A stretch of 64,000 nucleotides of DNA from Microbacterium arabinogalactanolyticum (GCF_030268005.1 NZ_BRZC01000007.1:186001-250000), one strand, 5' to 3'; counted from the first letter of the stretch, positions 35,885-47,067 are shown. The notes: generated from the letters alone by a model not told the origin. Numbers and translations are program-made.

Positions 35885-35914
35885 TGTGCGTAATGCACAT
35901 TGCGGATGCCGCAA
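35885..35914. promoter_or_regulatory. Adjacent palindromes in the divergent control region
   Basis: Two abutting inverted repeats: TGTGCGTAATGCACA (35885-35899, 5-base arms) and TTGCGGATGCCGCAA (35900-35914, perfect 6-base arms). They lie between the importer/hydantoinase operon and the PucR operon, about 40-70 bases upstream of a TAGCGT -10 box (35954-35959) on the plus strand, the usual place of an activator site. PucR is the obvious candidate to bind here. Confidence 0.55.
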
Positions 35915-35993
35915 GAAATGCAAAAGAATGAAACTGCTGATGCGCGGCGGCTCTAGCGTTGCGTCCGGACAGAGGATCGCGAAGGAGCGGACG

Positions 35994-37283
35994 ATGCGTG
36001 TCGGAGTGAGAGTGCACGAGCGGCGCGTCACCGCCGCCCTGCTGCACCCCGACGGTACGTATACGGCCGACGAGACACCGGTCCGCGCCGACGGAGTCGA
36101 GGCGTCCATCGACCGGCTGCTCGGACGGATCGCGCGGTCGGCGCCGACGGTCTCGTCGATCGCCTTCGACGTCAGCGACGCGCTGCACCTCTCCGAGGTC
36201 GCACCCCTCACCGTGGTCCGCATCGCGCCGAGGCCGCCCGTCGCGCTCGCGGATGAGCCGCGGGTCGGTGACGCACCGATCATCCATGTGCGCGGTGGTC
36301 ATACGACGCTCGGCGAGGAGCTGGCGCCGTTCGACACGGCCGGCTTCCGCGCATCCGCCGCCGCGATCCCACCGGGGTCCCGCGTCGTGATCACGAGCGT
36401 CGGCGCACTCGTGAACCCGGCGCACGAGCTCGCCGCGGGCGAGATCCTTCTCGAGCTTGGCGGTCCGCTGAGCGTCGTGTTCTCGCACGCCTTCGCAAGC
36501 AACTCCTTCGCGACGCGGGAGCACACCGCGATCCTCAACGATGCCCTCGTGCCCGACGCCGAAGCACTCGCCACCGCGCTCGCGCTGGTCGCCGGCCGCA
36601 GGTTCCCCGACGCGCGCCTCTCGGTCACGAGGAATGACGGGGGCCGCGTGCCGTTGAGCAGGCTCCCCGCAGAGCCGATCCACTCCGCGTTCTCGGGCGC
36701 ACCGGTGGATTTCCTCGGCGCTGCAGCGCTCTGCGGATTGGACGACGGCGATCTCGTGCTCGCGTCGGATGACGGCCTGGCGCTCGGGACGCTGCGCGCC
36801 GGAGCGCCGGCTGTGATCCCGCGCCTGCACTGGAAGGGAGCCCGCCTGTCGACCCAGGCCGCGCACCTGGTCCCGGCGACCGAGATCCTCCTGCACGGGA
36901 GGACCACGACCCCCCGCCTCGTCCGCGTCGCCGGAGCTCCGCTGCCGGGCTGGCTCGAGGGCGGTGAGGTCGTGGAGACGGACCACGATCTTCGCGCGCT
37001 GGGAGCCGCCTGCGCTCCGCTCTCCGATTGGGCGCTCGGCACTGTCGGCGCCGTGAACGCCGCGGAGATGGCGCACGAGCTGCAGGCGGCCGAGGCGCGC
37101 GTCCGGGCCAGGCTCGCGGCGTTCGGTGCACTCCCGTCTTCTGTGCGCATCCTCGAGTCGCAGCTCGTGGCCACGACCTACGAGCACGCCAGGGTGGTCT
37201 CGGTCCGCGTGCGCGGCGTCGCCGGGGATCCCGTCGGGGGTCTGCTCACCGGCAGGAGGGCGCGCCATGCGGCTCAGCGCTGA
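35994..37283 (+). CDS. HyuA-like protein lacking the ATPase motifs
   Basis: A 429-residue protein that follows the hydantoinase A layout but has lost its nucleotide-binding signatures. The N-terminal IDVGGTFTD is replaced by VRVHERRVTAALL, the middle SGPAGGVVGA by FSGAPVDFLGAAAL, and IDMGGTSLD by ASDDGLALG (residues 257-265). The segment SHAFASNSFATREHTAILNDAL still mirrors SHELSREYREYERTSTAVLDAY of the canonical HyuA at 29708-31756. ATP hydrolysis therefore looks unlikely. It heads a coupled operon with a DUF917-like gene (17-base overlap) and a PucR regulator. ATG has AAGGAG 7 bases upstream. Confidence 0.72.
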   Translation: MRVGVRVHERRVTAALLHPDGTYTADETPVRADGVEASIDRLLGRIARSAPTVSSIAFDVSDALHLSEVAPLTVVRIAPRPPVALADEPRVGDAPIIHVRGGHTTLGEELAPFDTAGFRASAAAIPPGSRVVITSVGALVNPAHELAAGEILLELGGPLSVVFSHAFASNSFATREHTAILNDALVPDAEALATALALVAGRRFPDARLSVTRNDGGRVPLSRLPAEPIHSAFSGAPVDFLGAAALCGLDDGDLVLASDDGLALGTLRAGAPAVIPRLHWKGARLSTQAAHLVPATEILLHGRTTTPRLVRVAGAPLPGWLEGGEVVETDHDLRALGAACAPLSDWALGTVGAVNAAEMAHELQAAEARVRARLAAFGALPSSVRILESQLVATTYEHARVVSVRVRGVAGDPVGGLLTGRRARHAAQR

Positions 37284-38349
37284 GGATGTCAGGCACCTGC
37301 GCACCGGTGCGCTCTTCCTCGCCTGCGCGGCCGATCCCGAATGGTGCGACGAGCAGCAGGATCGGATCCTCGCGCGGATGGAGGGCGGCGACACCGCCCC
37401 GGAGCTGCTCGGCGTCGAGGAATTCGACGAGGACGCCCTGGTGGCAGCAGTCGGGTTCGTGAACAACGGGCTCCCGCTCTCCGAGCTGCGCCCTGCCGGC
37501 GACGAGTTCGTCAGCAGCGTCGAACTGCTCGAGCGCGAGCTGGGGCGCCGCATCGAGGGACTGTTCCCTCTCGCCGCTGCGAACGTGAACTCGATGGTCC
37601 CGCTGCTGACCGGGATGCAACTCGACCGCCCGGTGGTCGACGCCGACCCCATGGGGCGGGTGTTCCCGCTACTGTTCCAGTCCGTGTTCACCCTCGCGGG
37701 GCTCCCGGCCGGCCCCCTCGCCGCGACGGGACCGGTCGGCGAGTCCGCGTTCCTGCGGGTGCGCGAGCCCCGGCGTGCGGAGCGCCTCGTCCGGGCGCTC
37801 GCCGAGGAATTCGGCGGCTGGTCGGCGACGGCGCTCTATCCGATGACGGCGAGGGATCTCGCCAGGACCGGAGTGCTCGGCAGCGTGTCGCGGATGGTGC
37901 GCATCGGCAGGATCCTGGACTCCGATGCGAGCGCGAGTGCGAAGCACCAGCAGCTCCGGCGCAGCGAGGGCGTTCGCCGGATCATCCGGGCGAGAGTCGC
38001 CGACGTCGCCGGGCTCTCGCGACCCGCTCCGGCGGGCGAACCGGACCACCCGTCGAGCGTCGTGCTCATCGAGGAGTCCCAGGGTCGCTTCGTGCAGCTG
38101 GAGATCCAGAACGAACTTCTTCTGCTCATGGTCGACGGCACGCCCGAAGCGGTCATCCCGGACATCATCACGATGCTGCATCCCGACGACGGCCGCGTCG
38201 CCAGCCTCGACGACCTGTGGGTCGGCAACACCCTCGACCTCGTCGTCCTCCCTGCCGCCGGCCAGTGGTACACACCGGAGGGCCGGCGTCTGGCGGCCCC
38301 GGAGACGCTGCACTCCCTGCTCCCCGACCGCGGAAGGGCCCCGAGATGA
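37267..38349 (+). CDS. DUF917-like protein (S-Me-THD family) without the glycine loop
   Basis: A 360-residue member of the DUF917/S-methyl-thiohydantoin desulfurase-like family: NVNSMVPLLTGMQLDRPVVD, then DADPMGRVFPLLFQSVFTLAG and ALYPMTARDLARTGVLGSVSRMVRIGRIL match the family core. The N-terminal glycine loop normally written GTGGGG is LACAADP here (residues 18-24), and the usual GGxNS turn has become ANVNS. It therefore looks like a divergent, possibly non-catalytic member. It overlaps the HyuA-like gene by 17 bases and the PucR gene by 4 bases, which argues that the three products act together. Confidence 0.78.
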   Translation: MRLSAEDVRHLRTGALFLACAADPEWCDEQQDRILARMEGGDTAPELLGVEEFDEDALVAAVGFVNNGLPLSELRPAGDEFVSSVELLERELGRRIEGLFPLAAANVNSMVPLLTGMQLDRPVVDADPMGRVFPLLFQSVFTLAGLPAGPLAATGPVGESAFLRVREPRRAERLVRALAEEFGGWSATALYPMTARDLARTGVLGSVSRMVRIGRILDSDASASAKHQQLRRSEGVRRIIRARVADVAGLSRPAPAGEPDHPSSVVLIEESQGRFVQLEIQNELLLLMVDGTPEAVIPDIITMLHPDDGRVASLDDLWVGNTLDLVVLPAAGQWYTPEGRRLAAPETLHSLLPDRGRAPR

Positions 38350-39851
38350 ACCGATCCTCCGCGGGAGCCGTCGAGCTGCGCGACCTCATCGACACGCGCG
38401 ATCTCGCCGGCCTCTCGGTGCTGCACCTCGTCTCGGGCCGCAGCCCCGTGCGTGATCTCGCCCTCGTCGCCGACTTCGAGGACATCAGTTCGGTCGGCCC
38501 CGACACCGTCGTGCTCCTCGCTCCGGGTGGCGCGCGAGGGGGCTGGATGATCTCGGCGGCGCTGCGCTACGCGTGGGAACGGCGTGCGTGCGCGCTCATC
38601 GTCCCGGAGCAGCCGTTCACCGCGTCGGTCATCGAGCTCGCGAAGCGCCTGGAGGTCTCGCTGCTCACCACCCGACGCGATATGACCCGCCTCGCGATCG
38701 ATGCGGCGATCCGGATCGGCGCCGCGCGTGCCGAGGCGATGGTCCGCGTGCGCGCCGTCGTCGATCGGCTGGCGACCGTCTCCGGGCCCGCGCAGGCCGT
38801 CGACATGCTGTCGGACGAGCTCAGCGGAGCGCAGGTGTGGATCGAGTCCTCCGGGGCTCGCACGTTCGCGTCTCCGATGCCCCGCGAGGGCGATCCCGAC
38901 CCTCGAGCCATGTCGGTCGTCCGGGCCAGGCTCGCGCCTCGGGCCGAGGAACAGGACCTGGTGCTCGCCAGGGTTCCCACACATGCGGTGGTCTTCGGCG
39001 AGCAGCTGCTTGCCGGGGCCGCACCATCGCTCAGGGCTCTGCTTCTCGAGCAGCGCCTGAACGCCACCCGGACTTCGCTCCCCGCCATCTCGATCACGGC
39101 GCTGACCGGGTTCGCACCGATCGCCACGTTCATGGAGCCGTCGGAGCCGCAGGACGAACAGCGCGCGCGGCTGCCGCTCGACGGCGCCTTCCTGGCAGTG
39201 TGCCTGCTCGCCGAGGCGCCGGATCGCCTGGGCGCCCTCGTGCACCAGCTCTGGCACCTCGCCTTTCCCGAGGCGCCGCTCGCCCGATTCGAAGGCGGCT
39301 GGATCGGCTTTCTTCCCGTCGGCGATACCACCGAGCAGCGGGCGGAGACGCTGGCACGGGTGAGAAGCGGGTTCGTGCGCGCCGCGGGCGTCCCGATCAC
39401 CGGAGGCTGCTCAAGAGTCCACCGTTCCGCAGGGAGCGCTAAGCACGCGGTCCGCGAGGCCTGGCTCGCCGCGCGTCTCGCGGATGCCGCGGGGGCGACA
39501 CCCGAGGCGCCCAGCTCCGACGCCTTCGTGGAGTTCGACCACGCGCCGCTGCACCTGCTTGAACGTGTCGTGCCGGCGGATCTCGCCGATCAACTCGTCG
39601 AGGCGCTGTTCCCGCAGCTCGTCGCCGATCCCTCGGCTCCCCGCCTCATTGAGGCAGTGCTCGGCTACCTGTCGGCGAACGGGTCGATATCGACCGCCGC
39701 CGCGCGTCTCGGTCTGCACCGCAACACCGTGCAGACCAGGCTTCAGCGCGCCGCCGCGCTCGGCGTCGACCTCACCGAGCAGGCGAACGTGCTCCCCGTG
39801 CATCTGCTCTTCGCGGCGATGCATCGCGCGGGCCCCCGCGCGGACGTGTGA
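38346..39851 (+). CDS. PucR-family transcriptional regulator
   Basis: A 501-residue regulator. The N-terminal PucR-type sensor region runs from AVELRDLIDTRDLAGLSVLH to about residue 120, a variable middle follows, and the C-terminal HTH is LGYLSANGSISTAAARLGLH, followed by RNTVQTRLQRAAAL, the PucR/CdaR C-terminal helix-turn-helix. Relatives control purine, allantoin, proline and sugar-acid catabolism. It is translationally coupled to the DUF917-like gene (ATGA) and lies opposite the importer/hydantoinase operon, which it probably controls, along with its own operon. Confidence 0.87.
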   Translation: MNRSSAGAVELRDLIDTRDLAGLSVLHLVSGRSPVRDLALVADFEDISSVGPDTVVLLAPGGARGGWMISAALRYAWERRACALIVPEQPFTASVIELAKRLEVSLLTTRRDMTRLAIDAAIRIGAARAEAMVRVRAVVDRLATVSGPAQAVDMLSDELSGAQVWIESSGARTFASPMPREGDPDPRAMSVVRARLAPRAEEQDLVLARVPTHAVVFGEQLLAGAAPSLRALLLEQRLNATRTSLPAISITALTGFAPIATFMEPSEPQDEQRARLPLDGAFLAVCLLAEAPDRLGALVHQLWHLAFPEAPLARFEGGWIGFLPVGDTTEQRAETLARVRSGFVRAAGVPITGGCSRVHRSAGSAKHAVREAWLAARLADAAGATPEAPSSDAFVEFDHAPLHLLERVVPADLADQLVEALFPQLVADPSAPRLIEAVLGYLSANGSISTAAARLGLHRNTVQTRLQRAAALGVDLTEQANVLPVHLLFAAMHRAGPRADV

Positions 39852-39883
39852 GAAGCCTCGGCGGACACGACGAAGGCCCCGCC

Positions 39884-40417
39884 TCAGCGCGGCGCCGTGG
39901 GGAACGTGTCGGCTCCCGACCCGTCGAGCGCGAGCGCCCATTCGTTCATGGTGAGGTCCGCCCCGCGGAACTCCTCGGTGAAGGTTCCGGTCTGCGTGAA
40001 GCCTCCGCGCCGGCAGACGCCGTTGGAGGCGGCGTTGTCCGCGGCGGGGAACGCCGTGAGCAGGTGGCGCTCACCGCGATGCTCCCTCGCATCGTCGATG
40101 ACCAGTGCGAGCGCCCGCGCCGCCACCCCGCGTCCCTGCGCCTCAGGGAGCACGAACCAGCCCGCCTCCAGCACGGGCTCGCCCCGCCAGTCGGCCCGCC
40201 AGTACGCGATGGATCCGAGCGGGACGTCCTGGGCATCCACGATCACGAAGTTCCGCGCCTCGCCGGCCGCTCCGAGTCGCAGATACCGCTCGTTGCGGTC
40301 GATGATCTGCTCCTCGGTCTCCGGGCCGTTCAAGTGCGCCGTCATCTCCGGGGTGTTCGCCGCGCGGAGCAGGTCGATGTCATCCGCCGTCCACAGTCGC
40401 AGTCGTATCGTGTCCAC
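39884..40417 (-). CDS. GNAT-family N-acetyltransferase
   Basis: A 177-residue acetyltransferase. The acetyl-CoA loop is AQGRGVAARAL (the QxxGxG/A motif), preceded by EAGWFVLPE and followed by AADNAASNGVCRRGGFTQTG, the RimJ/RimL-type asparagine motif. It would acetylate a small molecule or a protein N terminus. GTG start; GAGCGT, a relaxed -10 box, lies 6 bases upstream. It is convergent with the PucR gene, 32 bases away. Confidence 0.83.
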   Translation of the reverse strand: MDTIRLRLWTADDIDLLRAANTPEMTAHLNGPETEEQIIDRNERYLRLGAAGEARNFVIVDAQDVPLGSIAYWRADWRGEPVLEAGWFVLPEAQGRGVAARALALVIDDAREHRGERHLLTAFPAADNAASNGVCRRGGFTQTGTFTEEFRGADLTMNEWALALDGSGADTFPTAPR

Positions 40418-40543
40418 GCGGCCACGCTCTCACGGGCCTCCGACATCCGCGAGCGCGAGGTCCTCCCCCGGATGTCGGTGGCCGGGCGTACCGTCGCAGA
40501 TGTGCGCGAGCCTCTCGCGTCTCCCTCGAGAAAGGCGCAGGAC

Positions 40544-40921
40544 ATGGACTGGAAGATCGAACTCATCCACGTGCCGGTGACGGACGTCGACCGCGCGAAG
40601 GAGTTCTACACGATGATCGGCTTCAACCCCGATCACGACCACCAGGTCTCCGACGAGCTGCGCTTCGTGCAGATGACCCCTCCCGGATCGGCCTGCTCCA
40701 TCGCCTTCGGCACCGGCATGGGCAGCGGGCTCGAGCCCGGTCAGCAGAACTCGATCCAGGTCGTCGTGCCGGATGCCGACGAGGCTCTGTCGCACCTGCG
40801 CGGACTCGGTGTCGAGGCCTCCGGCGTGGACGAGCAGCCGTGGGGCCGATTCGTCACCTTCGCCGACCCCGACGGCAACACCTGGACGCTGCAGCAGATC
40901 CCGGACTACGGGGCGCAGTGA
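40544..40921 (+). CDS. VOC-family (glyoxalase-like) protein
   Basis: A 125-residue single vicinal-oxygen-chelate domain: ELIHVPVTDVDRAKEFYTMIGF gives the first beta-alpha-beta unit with a metal-type histidine, and FVTFADPDGNTWTLQQIP closes the second unit with the usual DPDGN turn and terminal glutamine in place of glutamate. Small VOC proteins of this kind are often annotated as glyoxalase or bleomycin-resistance-like, with no firm substrate. A modest site AAAGG precedes the ATG. Confidence 0.82.
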   Translation: MDWKIELIHVPVTDVDRAKEFYTMIGFNPDHDHQVSDELRFVQMTPPGSACSIAFGTGMGSGLEPGQQNSIQVVVPDADEALSHLRGLGVEASGVDEQPWGRFVTFADPDGNTWTLQQIPDYGAQ

Positions 40922-41193
40922 GCGAATGACGGAGCAGACTGCGCAACGACGCTCCGCCTGAGGTGCTCAATCACCATCATCGAGAACGCGGCGGCCGCGA
41001 GCCCGACAGCGCCGCTCACCAATGCCGCGATGAACGCGACCCGTGCTGCTCGATGGTGGCCACGTCGGCCTCGGCGAGTTTCATCGACGGCCGTCGCGGT
41101 GCGTCGGGCTGACGGGCCTTCATTGCCACCCACGACGTCCGTTCGACGGACTTGAATCGCCTCCGTCACGAGCGCCAACCACGAACGCACCAC
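40906..41193 (-). CDS. Possible small one-helix membrane protein
   Basis: A 95-codon frame with GTG start whose C-terminal half holds one clear hydrophobic segment (VAFIAALVSGAVGLAAAAFSM) after a basic stretch. No family is recognised, no ribosome binding site is seen, and the last codons overlap the VOC gene end. It could be a chance frame; codon use is as AT-tolerant as in the neighbouring HIRAN gene. Confidence 0.28.
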   Translation of the reverse strand: MVRSWLALVTEAIQVRRTDVVGGNEGPSARRTATAVDETRRGRRGHHRAARVAFIAALVSGAVGLAAAAFSMMVIEHLRRSVVAQSAPSFAHCAP

Positions 41194-41348
41194 GTCGCTC
41201 GAGCTACGACGTGGTCGCGAACACGACCGTCGACGAGGACTACGGCGTCCCCGACTCAGGCTTCGATAACGCCTGACTACACGTCGCCGCGGATCTGAGA
41301 CGACGCGCGGTGCGACCCCAATAAGATCGTCTGAGGGAGACGAACACG
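40922..41348. other. Gap between VOC and HIRAN-protein genes
   Basis: This 427-base stretch contains the doubtful minus-strand frame above, a small hairpin GTCCG-TTCGA-CGGAC (41137-41151), and, at its right end, the TAAGAT -10 box (41322-41327) of the next gene. No integrase, attachment repeat or RNA gene is recognisable. Confidence 0.5.
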
Positions 41349-42686
41349 ATGAGCAAAGAGGCCCCCGCCAATTGGTATGCCGACCCTACGGGCCGACACC
41401 AGTACCGCTACTGGGACGGCGCCCGGTGGACAGATACCGTCGCCGACAACGGCAACCAGTCAATCGATCTGCTCGTACCAGCAGCAGCGCCGCTGACCCG
41501 GCGCGAGATGCGGCAACAGGCGAAGGCAGACGCCCGTGCACAGAAGGAAGCGGAGCGCGAAGCCAAGCGCCTGCAGGAGGTTCACGAGCGCCGGGTCCGC
41601 GAGCTCGCCGCGAAGCAAGCGGAAGCCGCACGGGTGCTCGCCGAGCAGCAGAAGCGAACCGAGCAGGAGGCCGCGGCGCGAGCAGCACTCGAACGACAGG
41701 AAGCCCGCCTCCGCGCCGAGCAGGAAGCTCGCGCGGCGGCCGAACGCGAAGCACGGGAAGCCCAGGACCGCGAAGCGCGGATCATCACCCAGTACCCCCG
41801 GTTCCGACTCCCTGACAGCAGCGGCTACCCGACCACGGAAGTCGCCGGCGAGTTCGCCCGCATCGATGCGATCCACCGCGTGCTCGGCCGCGCACCCCGC
41901 ATCGACCAGGAGCTCGTCAACGAGAACCTCGTCGCACTGCTAGTCCCCGAACCGCAAAACGCATTCGACCGCAACGCCGTCAAGGTCGTCATCAGCGGAT
42001 ACCACGTGGGCTACCTGGAGAAGGAAGTCGCCGCAATCACCCAGCCGATCATCCGCCGCATCATCGACGCCGGCTATGCTCCCGCTGTCGGCGCCCGCAT
42101 CTGGGCCGTCGCACGCCGCGGCTATGACGGCCCGGCGAAGCAGCATGCGAACGTCCGCCTCGCGCTCACTTACACGCATCTGATGACCCCGCGCAACGAC
42201 CCGCCACACGAGGCCTACAGCATCCTCCCCTGGGCCTCCGCGCTGCAGGTCACTGGCGAGGAGCACCACCAGCACGTCCTCGCCGAGTACGCCACCGAGG
42301 GCGACTCCCTCGTGATCGGCACCCTGCACGTCATACACGGTGGCATGGCAAAGACGCCGAAGGAGCTCATCGAGGTGCGCCTCGACGGCGAGCGCGTCGG
42401 CCAAATGACGCCAGCCTCGAGTCAGCACTTCCTACCGACCGTGCACCACCTCGCAGCGCAGGGCATGACGGCGGCCGCCTGGGTCACGATCACGGGCAGC
42501 GCGATCGCCGCTCAGGCGGTGTTGCATGCGACGAAGGCGCATGAGCTGCCTACCGAATGGTTCGAGGCACCTCAGACCGCGCCGCGGCTGTGGGGCACCC
42601 CCGCCCGTCGCGCCGTCGATGATGGCGCGATCGACGATGCGGAGATCCGCTCGCAGATGCGCGAGCCGATGTGGGACGAGCCGTGA
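41349..42686 (+). CDS. DUF2510-coiled-coil-HIRAN domain protein of unknown function
   Basis: A 445-residue protein with three parts. Residues 8-36 (NWYADPTGRHQYRYWDGARW) are a DUF2510 module, usually found in membrane or surface proteins of actinobacteria, yet no membrane helix follows. Residues about 50-150 are a long Arg/Glu/Ala-rich coiled coil. From residue 165 a HIRAN domain begins (VAGEFARIDAI, LLVPEPQNAFDRNAVKVV, GYHVGYLEKE); HIRAN binds 3' ends of single-stranded DNA in HLTF. A second, weaker copy starts near 299 (VTGEE, then ELIEVRLDGERVGQMTPASS). GAGGGA is the ribosome binding site. GAA, CAA and GCA codons are commoner than in neighbours, suggesting transfer. Confidence 0.78.
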   Translation: MSKEAPANWYADPTGRHQYRYWDGARWTDTVADNGNQSIDLLVPAAAPLTRREMRQQAKADARAQKEAEREAKRLQEVHERRVRELAAKQAEAARVLAEQQKRTEQEAAARAALERQEARLRAEQEARAAAEREAREAQDREARIITQYPRFRLPDSSGYPTTEVAGEFARIDAIHRVLGRAPRIDQELVNENLVALLVPEPQNAFDRNAVKVVISGYHVGYLEKEVAAITQPIIRRIIDAGYAPAVGARIWAVARRGYDGPAKQHANVRLALTYTHLMTPRNDPPHEAYSILPWASALQVTGEEHHQHVLAEYATEGDSLVIGTLHVIHGGMAKTPKELIEVRLDGERVGQMTPASSQHFLPTVHHLAAQGMTAAAWVTITGSAIAAQAVLHATKAHELPTEWFEAPQTAPRLWGTPARRAVDDGAIDDAEIRSQMREPMWDEP

Positions 42687-42809
42687 TGGATGTCTGGCGG
42701 CCTGCCGTCACCCTCGGCCTCGAGGTCATCGAGCGCCGCGACGTTCCACCGCTCCGACTGCATCCCCGGCGAGCGCTCGTGATGAGCGGACGCCGGGGGC
42801 GCACTCGTC

Positions 42810-42830
42810 GTCAGAGATTGTGTTTCTGAC
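42810..42830 (-). terminator. Weak hairpin after nrdF
   Basis: GTCAGA (42810-42815) pairs with TCTGAC (42825-42830) over a 9-base loop, 10 bases past the nrdF stop on the minus strand. The stem is short; a second small stem CTGGGA/TCCCAG overlaps the gene end. Confidence 0.35.
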
Positions 42831-42839
42831 CTGGGATGA

Positions 42840-46038
<3,199 letters not shown>

Positions 46039-46466
46039 CGTTCCAATCCGTCGCTCACGCGATCGACATCATCCGGCGTGCCGAATACCTCCAGCCGGTA
46101 CAAGTGCGGCACATGACACTTGCGGCTCACGATCTCTCCGGCGAGGCAGAACGACTCGCCGAAGTTGGTGTTCCCCGCGGAGATCACTCCGCGGATCAGG
46201 CTGCGGTTGTGCTCATCGTTGAGGAACCGGATCACCTGCTTGGGAACGGCGCCCTGCTCCTCGCCGCGCCCCTGACCGCCCCCGTAGGTGGGGGTGACGA
46301 GCACGTACGGCTCGTCGACGACGATCTGCTCGTCGTTTCGGTGCAGAGGGATGCGGCGGGCAGGAAGCCCGAGCTTCTCGATGAAGCGAGCGGTGTTACC
46401 CGAGACGCTCGAGAAGTAGACCAGGAGCGGCGCTGCGGTCGCGACTGCGCTCATGGCCGGCCACAC

Positions 46467-46700
46467 TCACGCCAGACGGGCGGCGAGCTCGTCGATCTTG
46501 TCGGGACGGAAGCCCGACCAGTGGTCCTCGTCGGTGACGACGACCGGTGCCTGCATGTAGCCGAGCGCCTTGACCTGCTCGAGCGCCGTGGCGTCCTCGG
46601 AGAGGTCGTGGATCTCGTACTCGATGCCCTTCGCATCGAGCGCGCGATAGGTGGCGTTGCACTGCACGCAGGAAGGCTTGGTGTAGACCGTGATCGACAT
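46467..46700 (-). CDS. nrdH: NrdH glutaredoxin-like redoxin
   Basis: A 77-residue thioredoxin-fold electron donor for class Ib ribonucleotide reductase. The active site is CVQC in TKPSCVQCNATYRALDAKGI, and WSGFRPDKIDEL is the C-terminal NrdH signature that suits thioredoxin reductase. It is the first gene of the operon with GAGGGG as ribosome binding site. The promoter region above holds two NrdR boxes. Confidence 0.95.
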   Translation of the reverse strand: MSITVYTKPSCVQCNATYRALDAKGIEYEIHDLSEDATALEQVKALGYMQAPVVVTDEDHWSGFRPDKIDELAARLA

Positions 46701-46753
46701 GAATTCCCCTCAATCTCAGCTGTTCTCCGGCAGACCCCCCACCGGGACTTCAA

Positions 46754-46769
46754 TACTACATATAGGGAC
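46754..46769 (-). promoter_or_regulatory. NrdR box 1 (proximal to nrdH)
   Basis: TACTACATATAGGGAC resembles the NrdR consensus ACACWATATATWGTGT in its ACTA-CATATA core. It lies about 55 bases before the nrdH ATG, exactly 31 bases (three helical turns) from the second box. Confidence 0.7.
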
Positions 46770-46784
46770 GGACATTGCGACCGA

Positions 46785-46800
46785 CCACTAGGGATAGTAG
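46785..46800 (-). promoter_or_regulatory. NrdR box 2 (distal)
   Basis: CCACTAGGGATAGTAG keeps the CACTA and TAGT half-sites of the NrdR box. NrdR represses ribonucleotide reductase operons by binding two boxes 31-32 bases apart; the spacing here matches. Confidence 0.65.
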
Positions 46801-46814
46801 TTACATCCGTGTAG

Positions 46815-46990
46815 TTTTCCACCGCTCTCCCCATGTTCAACACAGCTTCTCCACGGTTTCTTCCACAGCCGGGAGCCCCTCGGAACGGCCCGCGAACCGC
46901 GAGTTCTCGCGGCTTCCGGGGCCGGTCGCCGGATCCATCCACAGGCCGCACGCTACGCCGCACCACCGACATCCGATTTCCTGTGGAGAA
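46815..46990. promoter_or_regulatory. Cluster of DnaA-box-like sequences upstream of nrdHIEF
   Basis: Five near matches to TTATCCACA lie in this 176-base stretch: TTTTCCACC (46815-46823), TTCTCCACG (46847-46855), TCTTCCACA (46859-46867), CCATCCACA (46935-46943), and on the minus strand TTCTCCACA (46982-46990), which has one mismatch. It fills most of the 367-base gap between nrdH and the exporter gene; no gene is seen in that gap. Confidence 0.35.
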
Positions 46991-47055
46991 CGCCCTTCGG
47001 CGTGTCGCGGCGTGTCGCGGCATCCGACACCTCGCGCGCCGCCGCGCACCCCGGA

Positions 47056-47061
47056 TAGGGT
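47056..47061 (+). promoter_or_regulatory. Leaderless-type -10 box TAGGGT
   Basis: TAGGGT is followed by six bases and then the GTG at 47068, which decides the start of the exporter gene. Confidence 0.5.
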
Positions 47062-47067
47062 TCTCTG

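Noticed and set aside
41137-41180. tRNA-like stretch with a GTCCG-TTCGA-CGGAC hairpin and TTCAAGTCC on the complementary strand.
   Set aside because: The stem and loop sizes do not fit a T arm, and no acceptor, D or anticodon stem can be built around it.
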